From: DASWUZ01 sp036401375 | GTDB lineage: Bacteria > Acidobacteriota > Terriglobia > Terriglobales > Acidobacteriaceae | Length of the DNA stretch: 64,000 nt | Reading direction: 5' to 3' | Assembly: GCA_036401375.1 (NCBI GenBank) | Contig: DASWVB010000033.1 | Span: 43,580 to 107,579, forward strand | Part shown: positions 16,147 through 25,148 of the stretch, piece by piece | How positions within the stretch are numbered: position 1 is the stretch's first letter | How the letters are laid out: every line of letters starts with the position of its first letter | Notes under the pieces: generated by a model | The model's input: only the letters and a program-made list of their open reading frames with translations | Database searches by the model: none | Told to the model about the DNA's origin: nothing | Translations under genes and position numbers: made by a program

Positions 16147-17190
16147 TCAGAGGTTGATGCCGACTTGAACCTGGCCCGGCGAGGCGACGCCCCAGGCCAT
16201 TCGGGGGGTGTTGTGGGCAATGCCAAAGCGTCCGTCGCGCGCAAGCAGGATGATGCCTCCGTGACCGGCCAGGCGCGCGTGCAGATACGCGATCGCCTCG
16301 CTCGCCGCCTGCTCCGGAGCGGCGCCCGCGAGCACCCGGTCCACGGCCCACTTACCCAGCACCAGCTTCATGATCGGCTCGCCCCAGCCGGTGAGCGAGA
16401 CCGCGGCGCTGGCATTGTCGGCATAGCACCCGCAGCCGATCAGCGAGGAGTCGCCTACCCGTCCGGGCGCCTTGTTGAGGGTGCCGCCGGTCGAGGTCGC
16501 GGCGGCAATGTTCCCCGCAGCATCGAGGGCGACCGCACCCACCGTGTCATGGCTCTGCATATCGCTGTCTATTCCCCACCCGGCAGAGTCAGCCGCAACT
16601 AAGTTCGGGTCGTTCTGCAGAGGCAAAGCATGGGACGCTGGCGGGGCGCCTGCGGCGGCGCGGGCGGCTGTCTCCGGAGATTTATCGTCCCCTGCGAAGG
16701 TGAGGTCCGGGAAGCCGGCCCTTTCGCGTCTCTGGAACGCGGCCAGACGCAGCCGCTCGCGATCGAGCACCAGCTCGGAGTTGTCGATCAGCTCTACTCC
16801 ATGCTGCGCGGCAAACTGCTGCGCGCCGCTGCCGACGAAGTAGACATGTGGGCTCTGGTCCATGACGAGGCGGGCAGCCTGGATCGGGTTCCGAATGCGC
16901 TCGACACAGGCGACACCGCCTGCCCGCAGGGTGGCTCCGTCCATGAGCAGGGCATCGAGCTGAACGCGACCGTCGCGGGTCAGGAAGCTGCCGCGCCCTG
17001 CGTCGAAGGTCTCATCGTCTTCAAGCACCGTGACTGCCGCGACGACTGCGTCGGTGGCCGATGCTCCAGCACTAAGCAGGGCGTAACCGGCGCCGAGCGC
17101 CCTCGTGACTCCCCCGCAGTGCGCCTCGACCATGTCATCGGGAATGGCCCAAGCTCCGCCATGCACTACGAGGACTGGTTGAGTGGGCAT
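16147..17190 (-). CDS. Isoaspartyl peptidase / plant-type L-asparaginase
   Basis: 347 residues. This Ntn-hydrolase cleaves itself and then uses the new N-terminal Thr to hydrolyse isoaspartyl dipeptides and asparagine. N-terminal VLVVHGGAWAIP and the DDETFDAGRGSFLTRDG stretch are family hallmarks. The autocleavage site is SHD-TVGAVALD, with the catalytic Thr at about residue 216. CGCYADNASAAVSLTGWGE and GGIILLARDGRFGI follow in the beta subunit. Length is typical (310-350); residues 165-200 (Ala/Pro-rich) form the variable linker removed after cleavage. No signal peptide is seen, so it is cytoplasmic. It is divergent from the GH97 gene. Confidence 0.93.
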   Translation of the reverse strand: MPTQPVLVVHGGAWAIPDDMVEAHCGGVTRALGAGYALLSAGASATDAVVAAVTVLEDDETFDAGRGSFLTRDGRVQLDALLMDGATLRAGGVACVERIRNPIQAARLVMDQSPHVYFVGSGAQQFAAQHGVELIDNSELVLDRERLRLAAFQRRERAGFPDLTFAGDDKSPETAARAAAGAPPASHALPLQNDPNLVAADSAGWGIDSDMQSHDTVGAVALDAAGNIAAATSTGGTLNKAPGRVGDSSLIGCGCYADNASAAVSLTGWGEPIMKLVLGKWAVDRVLAGAAPEQAASEAIAYLHARLAGHGGIILLARDGRFGIAHNTPRMAWGVASPGQVQVGINL

Positions 17191-17335
17191 AGGCCCATTC
17201 TATGGCAGAGGTCTCTCTCTATTGGCGCAGGCGCCGCCTCTGCCAGCGGAAGATGTCACGATGGACCCCTTGCAGAGCGGCGCCGGCGGTTCCCTTCCCG
17301 GGGAATGTCAGGCGATGTATAAAGGAGGACACGTT

Positions 17336-19381
17336 GTGCCCGGAGCGATCATGCATCTGCGATTTGCCGCGCGTTGGCTCACCCTCTTTGTCCTTTCTGC
17401 TGGACTGCCTGGCCTTGCGATGGCCAAGGCCGCCGTACGTGAGGTACGCTCGCCCGATGGATCGGTCGTGCTCTCGCTCTACAAGAGCGCGCCGATAGCG
17501 TACAGCCTCGCGGTGGATGGCAAGACGGTGGTCTCGCACTCCGCGATCGAGCTGGACCTGAAAGGGGATGCGCGGCTTGGGGCCGCGGCCCACTTCGAAG
17601 GAGAGACGCATCGCACCGCCGACACAACCTGGACAAACGAGTATGGCAATAACCGGAACGTGCGCGACCACTTCAACGAAGTGACTCTGCGTTTCAAAGA
17701 CCATGGTCTTCGCTTTGAAGTAATCGCTCGCGCTTACAACGAGGGCGCAGCCTTTCGCCTGGTGCTGCCAGGTCAACGGGGCATGGAAACCTTCACCGTG
17801 ACCCGGGATGCCACCGAGTTCGCGTTCCCTACAGACGCGCGTGTCTGGGCTGGGAAGAACAACGCGGAAGGTCCGAGCCGGCCGGAGGGCGGCTTTGTCG
17901 GATCGCAGGAGTGGCAGTTTCTTCCATCGGATTTCGCCGGGCTCAACCCCGATTTCAAGTATGGTCTACCGTTTCTGGTGCAGGCGTCGGGCGCGTATGT
18001 CGCGGTCACCGAGGCTGACCTGCTGGACTGGGCAGGCATGTGGTTGCAGCTCAAGCCCGGGACAGCAAGCACGATGACCGCGGCATTGGCTCCTCCTCTT
18101 CCGGCCCTGCCGTGGCCGGCCCGCATTCAGGCAAACCGGGCTGCCAGCGGCGTGAGCGACGCCCCTCCACCACAAGGTCCCGTGCAGGATGGCCTGGTAG
18201 TCGCGAAGACGCCGCACAACTCTCCCTGGCGCGTCTTCCTTGTCGGCCGGCACCCGGCGGACCTGCTGGGTACGGATTTAGTGCTTAACCTGGCGACGCC
18301 AAACCGCCTAACTGACATCTCGTGGGTTCGGCCGGGTATGGCATCCTGGGGAACCTGGTGGCCCGGAACTGGACGCAACAATCTTGCGACGATTGAGACC
18401 TACATCGACCTTGCAGCGGCCATGGGCTGGCCGTACCAGCTGACCGAGGGCCGCGACCGCTCGATCGTTCCCGCGGAGGTTGCTTACGGCAAAGAGCGTA
18501 ACGTCGGCATCTGGCTCTGGTTCCACTTCAACGAGTTCGCGGACCCCGCCTCCTACCGGCGTGATTTTCCCAAGTATGCGCAGATGGGGGTTGCCGGGCT
18601 CAAGATCGACTTCATCGACCGGGACGATCAGTGGGCTGTGAACTGGTACGAAGATGTGGTCAAAGTGGCAGCAGAGAATCACCTGATGATCGACTTCCAC
18701 GGCGCCTTCAAGCCAACCGGGCTGGAGCGGACGTACCCGAACCAGATTACGCGGGAGGGCATTCAGGGCAATGAGTACAACAAGTGGAGCACGCGTGAGA
18801 CTCCCGAGCACCGTGCGACACTCCCCTATACTCGCGGGCTGGCGGGACCTGCCGACTACACCCCGGGCGGCTTTCTAAACCGGCAGCCGGCACAGTTCGT
18901 GCCAGTGCAGACGGTGAAGAACGGCGGCTCTACCCAGGTGCAGAGCACCCGTGCTGGTGAGTTGGCGATGTTTCTGCTGATTGAAAGCCCGTTCACCGTG
19001 GCCTGTGACTCGGTCGAGAACTACAGGACGGAGTCGGGCCAGTGGAAGCCCGAGATGGATTTCCTGAAGGGGCTTCCAACCACCTGGGACGAGACCCATG
19101 GCCTTGCCGGGGAGGTCGGGCAGTACGTAGTTGAGGCGCGCCGGCATGGAGACTCCTGGTACCTGGCCGCTATTACCGACCGCAACGCGCGCGAGACCAA
19201 CGTGCCGCTCAGTTTTCTTAAGAGTGGCAATTGGAAGATCCGGCTCTGGGAGGATGCGCCGGACAGCGCAGAAAATCCCGAGCACATCGCGGCTTCTGAA
19301 AGGGTGGTCCGATCCTCGGATACGCTCAGCCTGAAGCTTGCACCGTCGGGAGGCATGGTGGCGATCCTCTCGCCCGAGTAG
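17336..19381 (+). CDS. Glycoside hydrolase family 97 (alpha-glucosidase/alpha-galactosidase)
   Basis: 681 residues from the GTG at 17336, chosen because a strong AAAGGAGG (17321-17328) lies 7 nt upstream; the ATG at 17351 is the alternative. The signal peptide (WLTLFVLSAGLPGLAMAKA) indicates periplasmic export. The N-terminal GH97 beta-sandwich (REVRSPDGSVVLSLYK onward) is followed by the TIM barrel with GLKIDFIDRDDQ (Asp near residue 424), MIDFHGAFKPTGLERTYPN and REGIQGNEY (Glu near 473), then the C-terminal beta domain. A carboxylate at the KIDF position is characteristic of retaining members (alpha-galactosidase type) rather than the inverting SusB type. The substrate assignment is therefore inference. 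Confidence 0.92.
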   Translation: MPGAIMHLRFAARWLTLFVLSAGLPGLAMAKAAVREVRSPDGSVVLSLYKSAPIAYSLAVDGKTVVSHSAIELDLKGDARLGAAAHFEGETHRTADTTWTNEYGNNRNVRDHFNEVTLRFKDHGLRFEVIARAYNEGAAFRLVLPGQRGMETFTVTRDATEFAFPTDARVWAGKNNAEGPSRPEGGFVGSQEWQFLPSDFAGLNPDFKYGLPFLVQASGAYVAVTEADLLDWAGMWLQLKPGTASTMTAALAPPLPALPWPARIQANRAASGVSDAPPPQGPVQDGLVVAKTPHNSPWRVFLVGRHPADLLGTDLVLNLATPNRLTDISWVRPGMASWGTWWPGTGRNNLATIETYIDLAAAMGWPYQLTEGRDRSIVPAEVAYGKERNVGIWLWFHFNEFADPASYRRDFPKYAQMGVAGLKIDFIDRDDQWAVNWYEDVVKVAAENHLMIDFHGAFKPTGLERTYPNQITREGIQGNEYNKWSTRETPEHRATLPYTRGLAGPADYTPGGFLNRQPAQFVPVQTVKNGGSTQVQSTRAGELAMFLLIESPFTVACDSVENYRTESGQWKPEMDFLKGLPTTWDETHGLAGEVGQYVVEARRHGDSWYLAAITDRNARETNVPLSFLKSGNWKIRLWEDAPDSAENPEHIAASERVVRSSDTLSLKLAPSGGMVAILSPE

Positions 19382-19691
19382 GCCGTCGCGCACGACTTCC
19401 GGGGAAGTATCTCCTGCGTGATTGAGCGCTGAAGTGAGCGCGAACACGACCGGGGTGTTGCGCTCGTTCTGACCCGTACCCCGCTCATTTCTCAGCCAGC
19501 GCCGGTGTCAATCCAGCGCCTGCGTCAGCTTGGAACCAGGGGGATAGCTCCTCCAATTTTGGCCAGGATGCCTCATTTCCCATATTGGGCTTGCTGCCCA
19601 GGAAGGAAATGCCTGGCAAAAAGCGTCTCCCGATCGTGCCCTTTCCACCTCTCCACACGCCATAACTGAAGGAGTGGTGCAAGGGGCGGGC
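19382..19691. other. 310-nt intergenic leader with a hairpin
   Basis: No supportable gene. GCCAGG (19562) plus CATTTCC (19574) pair with GGAAATG (19605) plus CCTGGC (19612), a 13-bp stem interrupted by a 6-nt bulge, upstream of the DUF1800 gene. A run of A follows, not T, so it is not a rightward terminator. It may be leader structure. A small minus-strand frame (19485-19682) has no recognisable features. Confidence 0.4.
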
Positions 19692-21917
19692 ATGGGTAAT
19701 CTTCGATCTTCAGACTTTTGCAGGAAAGTGAGACGCAGCGGCGCTCTCCTGCTGTTTTGCTGCCTCATTGTGGTTATGTCGGACGGGTGCGGCGGTGGAG
19801 CTGCCGTACCCGTTCAGCCCACGCCCGCTCCCGCTCCACCGCCTGCTCCACCGCCTCCCCCTGCCCCTGCAGTGACGATCTCTGGAGGGGCCCAGGTGCG
19901 TCTGGGCTCGACGGTGCAGTTTACCGCCTCCATAACCAACAGCAGCAACACCGCCGTCACCTGGCAGGTAAATGGAATCGCCGGCGGCAGCGGTACAGTG
20001 GGAGTGATCTCGGCGACTGGACTCTATACTGCGCCGGATGCGGTCCCATCTGCCGGGACCGTGAGCATCTCGGCGGTAACCGTGGCCACTCCGGCTGCAA
20101 CCTCTGCCCCCATTACCGAGTCGATCCTGAACCCCGTGCCCGTCCTAGCGAGCGCGGGCACCTCGCAGGCCGCCGGCAGCGCGCCGACGAGCTACAGCCT
20201 GGACGTCATTGGCAGCGGCTTCGTGCCGTCGTCACAGCTGATCGTTGCGGGCAGCCCGGTAACTACCGTCTTTGTCTCTGCCACCCAGTTGACCGCCGTG
20301 ATCGTGGTCGCGCCCAATACTCCCTCTGTCACCCTCATGGTGACAAATCCAGATCCGGGCGCCTCCGGGTCTTCGACTCTGCAGGTGCCGGTGACCAGGG
20401 TGAGCCTTACGGTCGCGGCGCGGCTGCTCGATCAGGCCACGTTCGGCCCGACTCTCACCGACATGCAGCATGTGCAGCAGGTTGGGGTAGACGGTTACCT
20501 GGCGGAGCAGTTTGCGCTGCCGCCCACGCTGCTTCCCGCTATCACCACGCCTCCGCCGGCGGTCTGCGCCAGTTCGACCCTGCAGTGCGAGCAGAGCGAG
20601 TGGTGGCAGGCCGCTTTGACGGCCGACGACCAGCTTCGGCAGCGAGTGGCCTTTGCGCTGAGCGAGATGTTCGTCATCTCGACGCACAGCGTGAACCCGC
20701 GCGCCGTGATCAGCTTCCAGAACACGCTGGCGAGGGACGCGTTCGGCAACTTCGCCACCATCATGAACGATGTGAGCCTCTCGCCCGGTATGGGTGCATA
20801 CCTCGACATGCTGAACAGTAACAAACCGGGAAACGGGCAGATCGCGAACGAAAACTATCCCCGCGAGCTGATGCAGCTCTTCACCGTAGGACTCACACTG
20901 CTCAATCCTGATGGCACCCCTATGCTGGACAGCAGCGGGAACACCCAGCCGGTGTATACCGAGGCGCAGGTCGAGGCCTTTGCGCGCGCCTATACGGGTT
21001 GGACGTATGCCACGGCGGGCGGCGCAAGCCCCGCAAAGTTCCCCAACAGCACCGCCAACTACGACTTGCCGATGGCTGCAGTCGAGAGTGCGCACGATAC
21101 GAGCGCCAAGACTCTGCTGCTTGGGTTCACGCTGCCGGCTGGCCAGACCGCCGAGCAGGACCTCGCTGGTGCGCTGGCAAACATCTTCAGCCATCCAAAT
21201 GTCGGCCCGTTCGTCTGTAAGCAGCTTATTCAGCATCTGCTCGACAGCAATCCCAGCCCTGCTTACGTCGCTCGTGTGGCAGCTGTCTTCGCCGATAACG
21301 GGCAGGGGGTGCGGGGAGACATGCAGGCCGTTGTGACCGCTATCCTTACCGACCCTGAGGTCCGGGCAGGGGACACGGACCCAACTGTCGAGGGCGGACA
21401 CCTGCGCGAGCCCATTCTTTATCTGACCGGCGTGATGCGTGCACTCGGTTTCGTCAACACCGATCCGTCGGGCTACTACTATTACGCCAGCAACTACACC
21501 ACCCCACTCGGTGAGGCGCCCTACACCTCGGCCAGCGTCTTCAACTACTTCCCGCCGGATTACGTGATCCCCGGAACGGCCACGCCGGCTCCCGAGTTCG
21601 GGATCGAAAACACGGCCACGGCGATGCTGCGGCTGAGCCTGGCGAACAACATCGTCTTCAACAGCATCAGCGGCTTCACCGTGAATCTCTCCGGCACCAG
21701 CGCCCTCGGCATGCTCGCGTCCCAGACGGGCAACGCGCTCATTGACTGTGGAAGCCTGGTCGACTCACTCGGAATCATCTTCATGCACGGCCAGATGCCG
21801 GCGCCGATGCGCGCGGCGATCGTCAATCACATCGCTACACTCAGAGACCCCGGCCAGCGAGTACGCGTCGCGGTTTACCTGGTCATCACCAGCTCCGAAT
21901 ACAAGATCGAGCACTGA
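19692..21917 (+). CDS. DUF1800 lipoprotein with Ig-like and IPT/TIG domains
   Basis: 741 residues from the ATG at 19692 (AAGGGGCGG upstream); a GTG at 19674 is an alternative. The hydrophobic leader LLLFCCLIVVMSDGCGGG suggests a lipoprotein. A Pro-rich spacer (PAPAPPPAPPPPPAPA) is followed by an Ig-like domain (VTISGGAQVRLGSTVQFTA to about residue 140) and an IPT/TIG domain (VPVLASAGTSQAAGSAPTS to about 235). The DUF1800 domain starts ARLLDQATFGPT and continues with WWQAALTADDQLRQRVAFAL, NENYPRELMQLFTVGL and EAFARAYTGWTY. It pairs with the DUF1501 gene downstream, a standard association in environmental bacteria. Function of the family is unproven. The N-terminal domains suggest surface adhesion or carbohydrate contact. 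Confidence 0.88.
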   Translation: MGNLRSSDFCRKVRRSGALLLFCCLIVVMSDGCGGGAAVPVQPTPAPAPPPAPPPPPAPAVTISGGAQVRLGSTVQFTASITNSSNTAVTWQVNGIAGGSGTVGVISATGLYTAPDAVPSAGTVSISAVTVATPAATSAPITESILNPVPVLASAGTSQAAGSAPTSYSLDVIGSGFVPSSQLIVAGSPVTTVFVSATQLTAVIVVAPNTPSVTLMVTNPDPGASGSSTLQVPVTRVSLTVAARLLDQATFGPTLTDMQHVQQVGVDGYLAEQFALPPTLLPAITTPPPAVCASSTLQCEQSEWWQAALTADDQLRQRVAFALSEMFVISTHSVNPRAVISFQNTLARDAFGNFATIMNDVSLSPGMGAYLDMLNSNKPGNGQIANENYPRELMQLFTVGLTLLNPDGTPMLDSSGNTQPVYTEAQVEAFARAYTGWTYATAGGASPAKFPNSTANYDLPMAAVESAHDTSAKTLLLGFTLPAGQTAEQDLAGALANIFSHPNVGPFVCKQLIQHLLDSNPSPAYVARVAAVFADNGQGVRGDMQAVVTAILTDPEVRAGDTDPTVEGGHLREPILYLTGVMRALGFVNTDPSGYYYYASNYTTPLGEAPYTSASVFNYFPPDYVIPGTATPAPEFGIENTATAMLRLSLANNIVFNSISGFTVNLSGTSALGMLASQTGNALIDCGSLVDSLGIIFMHGQMPAPMRAAIVNHIATLRDPGQRVRVAVYLVITSSEYKIEH

Positions 21918-21956
21918 GCGCGTGCTCCACCAGCAGGGCAACATCAGGAGGAAGTC

Positions 21957-23297
21957 ATGAGTGTGAATCGCAGGAGTTTTATCAAGTATGCGTCGCTTGC
22001 GGCGGCGGGCAGCGCGGCGGGGCTGCGCCCCTTTGGCGCGCTCAATGCCCTGGCCCAGGGCGCCACAGACTACAAGGCTCTCGTCTGTATCTTCCTGTTT
22101 GGAGGCAATGACTCGAACAACGTCATCATCCCCTTTGACACGTCGGGTTATTCCAACTACGCCAGCATCCGCGGTCCGCTTGCTCTTGCGCAGAACTCGC
22201 TGCTGCAGCTGGGCCCGCTGCCCAACTTCGCCATGAATCCAAATCTCCCCGAGATACAATCTCTCTTCAACAGCAATGCGGCGGCGATCGTGGCGAATGT
22301 AGGCACGCTGATGGAGCCGACAACCAAGGCGCAGTACCACGCGGGCGCAGTGGTGCCGACCAACCTCTTCTCCCATCCCGATCAGCAGCTGGAGTGGCAG
22401 AATGCCGCCCAGAGCGGACTCACGCCAACCGGGTGGGCAGGCAGGATGAGCGATCTGCTGGGAACGAACTACAATTTAAATGCCAACGTCCCAATGATCA
22501 CCTCCGTTGCGGGCGACACCCTTTTCTGCAACGGTCAGACGACGACGCCGGTGAGCATCAGCCCCGAAAACCTGGGGGCCGCAGGCTGCAGCGAAGGAAC
22601 GACGGAGTGCGGAGCGCAGCTGGCGACCGCGCAGAGCCTGCTCACGTTCGACAGCGGCCTCAGCCTGGTCCAGGCAGACAACGCCATCACCAGCAAGGCC
22701 TATGATTACGCGAACGTGCTGACCCAGTCGGTCGCGGGTGTCAGCCCTCTTCAAACAGTGTTCCCGGCGAACAACGGCCTCGCGGCGCAGTTGAAGCAGA
22801 TCGCCCAGGTCATACAGGTAAGGGCTGCGCTCGGGGTGCAGCGCCAGATATTCTTCGCCGGAATCGGCAACTTCGATACCCACTCCAACCAGATCGCGCT
22901 GCAGAGCCAGCTGCTTGCACAGATCAGCGCCGCGATGGGGGCGTTTTATAAGGCCACACTCGAGCTCGGGGTCGCGAACAGTGTGACATCCTTCACCATG
23001 TCTGATTTCTCGCGCACCTTTCAGCCGAACTCCAACACCGGCAGCGATCATGCGTGGGGCTCGCACCACATCGTCATGGGCGGCGCGGTTAAAGGCGGTC
23101 AGATGTATGGAACCTTTCCCACACTAGCTCTCAACGGGCCCGACGATTCCGGCACCAACGGCCGCTGGGTGCCGACCACCGGAAGCGTGCAGTATGCGGC
23201 CACGCTGGCAAACTGGTTCGGCGTGTCCGCTGCGCAGATGCCATCGGTGTTTCCAAACATCGGCTCGTTCCCTTCGATGAACGTCGGCTTCGTCTAG
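21957..23297 (+). CDS. DUF1501 family Tat-exported protein
   Basis: 446 residues, with AGGAGG immediately upstream. The N-terminus NRRSFIKYASLAAAGSAAG is a twin-arginine signal (RRSFIK), ending near ALNALAQG. The mature part begins with KALVCIFLFGGNDSNNVIIPFD, the hallmark of DUF1501, a family related to the alkaline-phosphatase/sulfatase fold. Later motifs include FFAGIGNFDTHSNQ and TMSDFSRTFQPN, plus GSDHAWGSHHIVMGGAVKGG with conserved His and Asp, compatible with a metal-dependent hydrolase. It lies 39 nt after the DUF1800 gene, so the two form an operon. Confidence 0.88.
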   Translation: MSVNRRSFIKYASLAAAGSAAGLRPFGALNALAQGATDYKALVCIFLFGGNDSNNVIIPFDTSGYSNYASIRGPLALAQNSLLQLGPLPNFAMNPNLPEIQSLFNSNAAAIVANVGTLMEPTTKAQYHAGAVVPTNLFSHPDQQLEWQNAAQSGLTPTGWAGRMSDLLGTNYNLNANVPMITSVAGDTLFCNGQTTTPVSISPENLGAAGCSEGTTECGAQLATAQSLLTFDSGLSLVQADNAITSKAYDYANVLTQSVAGVSPLQTVFPANNGLAAQLKQIAQVIQVRAALGVQRQIFFAGIGNFDTHSNQIALQSQLLAQISAAMGAFYKATLELGVANSVTSFTMSDFSRTFQPNSNTGSDHAWGSHHIVMGGAVKGGQMYGTFPTLALNGPDDSGTNGRWVPTTGSVQYAATLANWFGVSAAQMPSVFPNIGSFPSMNVGFV

Positions 23298-23482
23298 ATC
23301 TGCTTCCAGACCTGCTTCCCGGCGCGAGCATCGCGTATGGCTCTCTCGCTCATCCAACGCAGGGTGTTGCAGTACAGCGGGTAAGACACCGCGAGGCGCC
23401 CTTGTTGCGTGGTCCACTGGCGCGAGGGCCGTACGCTTGCGACTGAAAATTCCGAGCGAAGATCAGCAGTCCAAAGAACCCG

Positions 23483-25060
23483 ATGACAGAGAAGCAGAGC
23501 AATAAGCAGGCTGGGCGAGCGTCCCGAAGCCGGCAGCAGCAGACAGCAGCGGAGCAGCTGGCGGAGCCGACGACACCGAAGGCAGGCAGCGCCAATCCCC
23601 GCAGGTCTCGCAAGGGGGACAAGATCGATCTTGAGGCCGCAGCCAGACGGCTGCTCGACTTCCCCTCTCTTCGACCGGGGCAGGAGGAGGCGATTCGCTC
23701 GCTGCTCGAGGGTCGCGACACGCTGGTGGTGCAGCCCACGGGTTCAGGAAAATCAGCGATCTACCAGATAGCCGGCGACCTCATCCCCGGCGCTACGGTG
23801 ATCATCTCGCCTCTCATCGCGCTGCAAAAGGACCAGGCCGATGCGATCGAGCGCAGTGACCTTAAAGAGGCGGCAATCGTCAACTCCACACAGGGCCTGG
23901 TCGAGCAGCGCGAGACCCTCCAGAAGATCGAGGACGGCGAGATCAATTACATCTTTCTTGCTCCCGAGCAGCTTCGGAAGGCGGAGACGATGAGGCGTCT
24001 GCAAGGGGCCGGCGTGTCGCTCTTCGTCGTCGACGAGGCGCACTGCGTCAGCCAGTGGGGGCACGATTTCCGTCCTGACTTCCTGCAGCTGGCGACGGCC
24101 ATCGAGGGGCTGGGACACCCTGCGACGCTGGCGCTCACCGCTACGGCGTCTGAGCAGGTGCGCGCCGAGATCATCGAATGTCTTGGGCTCAGGTCGCCGA
24201 GGGTGATCGTGCAGGGGTTTGATCGGCCCAATATTTCGCTGCGCGTCGATCCGTTCTTTAAGGAGGATGAGAAGCGGCAGGCTCTGCTGCGGCGGGTCAG
24301 CTTCGCCGAGAAGCCAGGCATCGTCTACGTAGCGACCCGGAAGAATGCGGAGTCGATCGTCGCTGAACTAGTTGAAGAGGGCACGGACGCGGTGCTTTAT
24401 CACGGTGGATTGAGGGCCAAGGAACGGCACGCGATCCAGGACCGCTTCATGCAGGGCGAGGCAGAGGTGATTGTGGCGACCAACGCCTTTGGCATGGGAG
24501 TCGACAAGGCTGATATCCGCTTTGTCTATCACTACGACATCAGCGACTCCCTTGATGCTTACTATCAGGAGATCGGGCGCGCCGGACGCGATGGCGAGCC
24601 TGCCGAGGCTGTGCTGTTCTACCGGCGGGAGAACATCGCTGCTCAGTCCTTTCACGCCGGCAGCGGTGCAGTGAAGGCCGAAGACATGGTGCATGTGGCC
24701 GAGGTGCTGGCTGGTGAGCAGGGGCCGGTGAGTCCCGAGCATTTAAGCCACGAGATGGATATGTCTCAGCGCAAGCTGATGAACACGATCCATCGCCTGG
24801 AGGAGATCGATGCGGTCGAGCAGCTGCCTGGCGGCGAGCTTAAGCTCGCGACCGAGCAGGCGCCGGAGCAGATCGTGGCAGCGGCCGCCGAGCAGGGTGA
24901 GCAGCACAAACTGATGTTGCAGGAGCGGCTCGAGAAGATGCAGGGCTACGCCGACTGCACCGGCTGCCGCCGCGAGTACCTGCTGCGCTACTTCGGGGAC
25001 GACTACACGGGGCCGTGTAACTCCTGCGATCGATGCGAAGCCGCGGCGATCGTGCATTGA
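23483..25060 (+). CDS. recQ: RecQ-family ATP-dependent DNA helicase, short form
   Basis: 525 residues; a 3'-5' helicase that unwinds recombination and replication intermediates. A basic, Gln-rich leader (1-50) precedes motif 0, FPSLRPGQEEAI, and Walker A QPTGSGKS (about 87-94). DEAH motif VVDEAHCVSQWGHDFRPDF, motif III LALTATAS and motif VI YYQEIGRAGRDG are intact. The RecQ-Ct zinc site is seen as CTGCRREYLLRYFGDDYTG followed by CNSCDRC. There is no HRDC domain, so it is shorter than E. coli RecQ (609). Start ATG at 23483. Confidence 0.93.
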   Translation: MTEKQSNKQAGRASRSRQQQTAAEQLAEPTTPKAGSANPRRSRKGDKIDLEAAARRLLDFPSLRPGQEEAIRSLLEGRDTLVVQPTGSGKSAIYQIAGDLIPGATVIISPLIALQKDQADAIERSDLKEAAIVNSTQGLVEQRETLQKIEDGEINYIFLAPEQLRKAETMRRLQGAGVSLFVVDEAHCVSQWGHDFRPDFLQLATAIEGLGHPATLALTATASEQVRAEIIECLGLRSPRVIVQGFDRPNISLRVDPFFKEDEKRQALLRRVSFAEKPGIVYVATRKNAESIVAELVEEGTDAVLYHGGLRAKERHAIQDRFMQGEAEVIVATNAFGMGVDKADIRFVYHYDISDSLDAYYQEIGRAGRDGEPAEAVLFYRRENIAAQSFHAGSGAVKAEDMVHVAEVLAGEQGPVSPEHLSHEMDMSQRKLMNTIHRLEEIDAVEQLPGGELKLATEQAPEQIVAAAAEQGEQHKLMLQERLEKMQGYADCTGCRREYLLRYFGDDYTGPCNSCDRCEAAAIVH

Positions 25061-25148
25061 CAGCCTACAGCCGAACAGGGGAATTGAAGTCGGCGTCGGC
25101 GAGCCTCAAGAAGCCAGAGCGCCAGCGCATCCGGATCCCGCAAACGGT

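Noticed and set aside
19485..19682. 65-codon minus-strand frame upstream of the DUF1800 gene
   Set aside because: Overlaps the likely leader hairpin and has no supporting signal.
20232..21401. 389-codon antisense frame within the DUF1800 gene
   Set aside because: Composition typical of a GC-rich shadow; the sense strand has clear domains.
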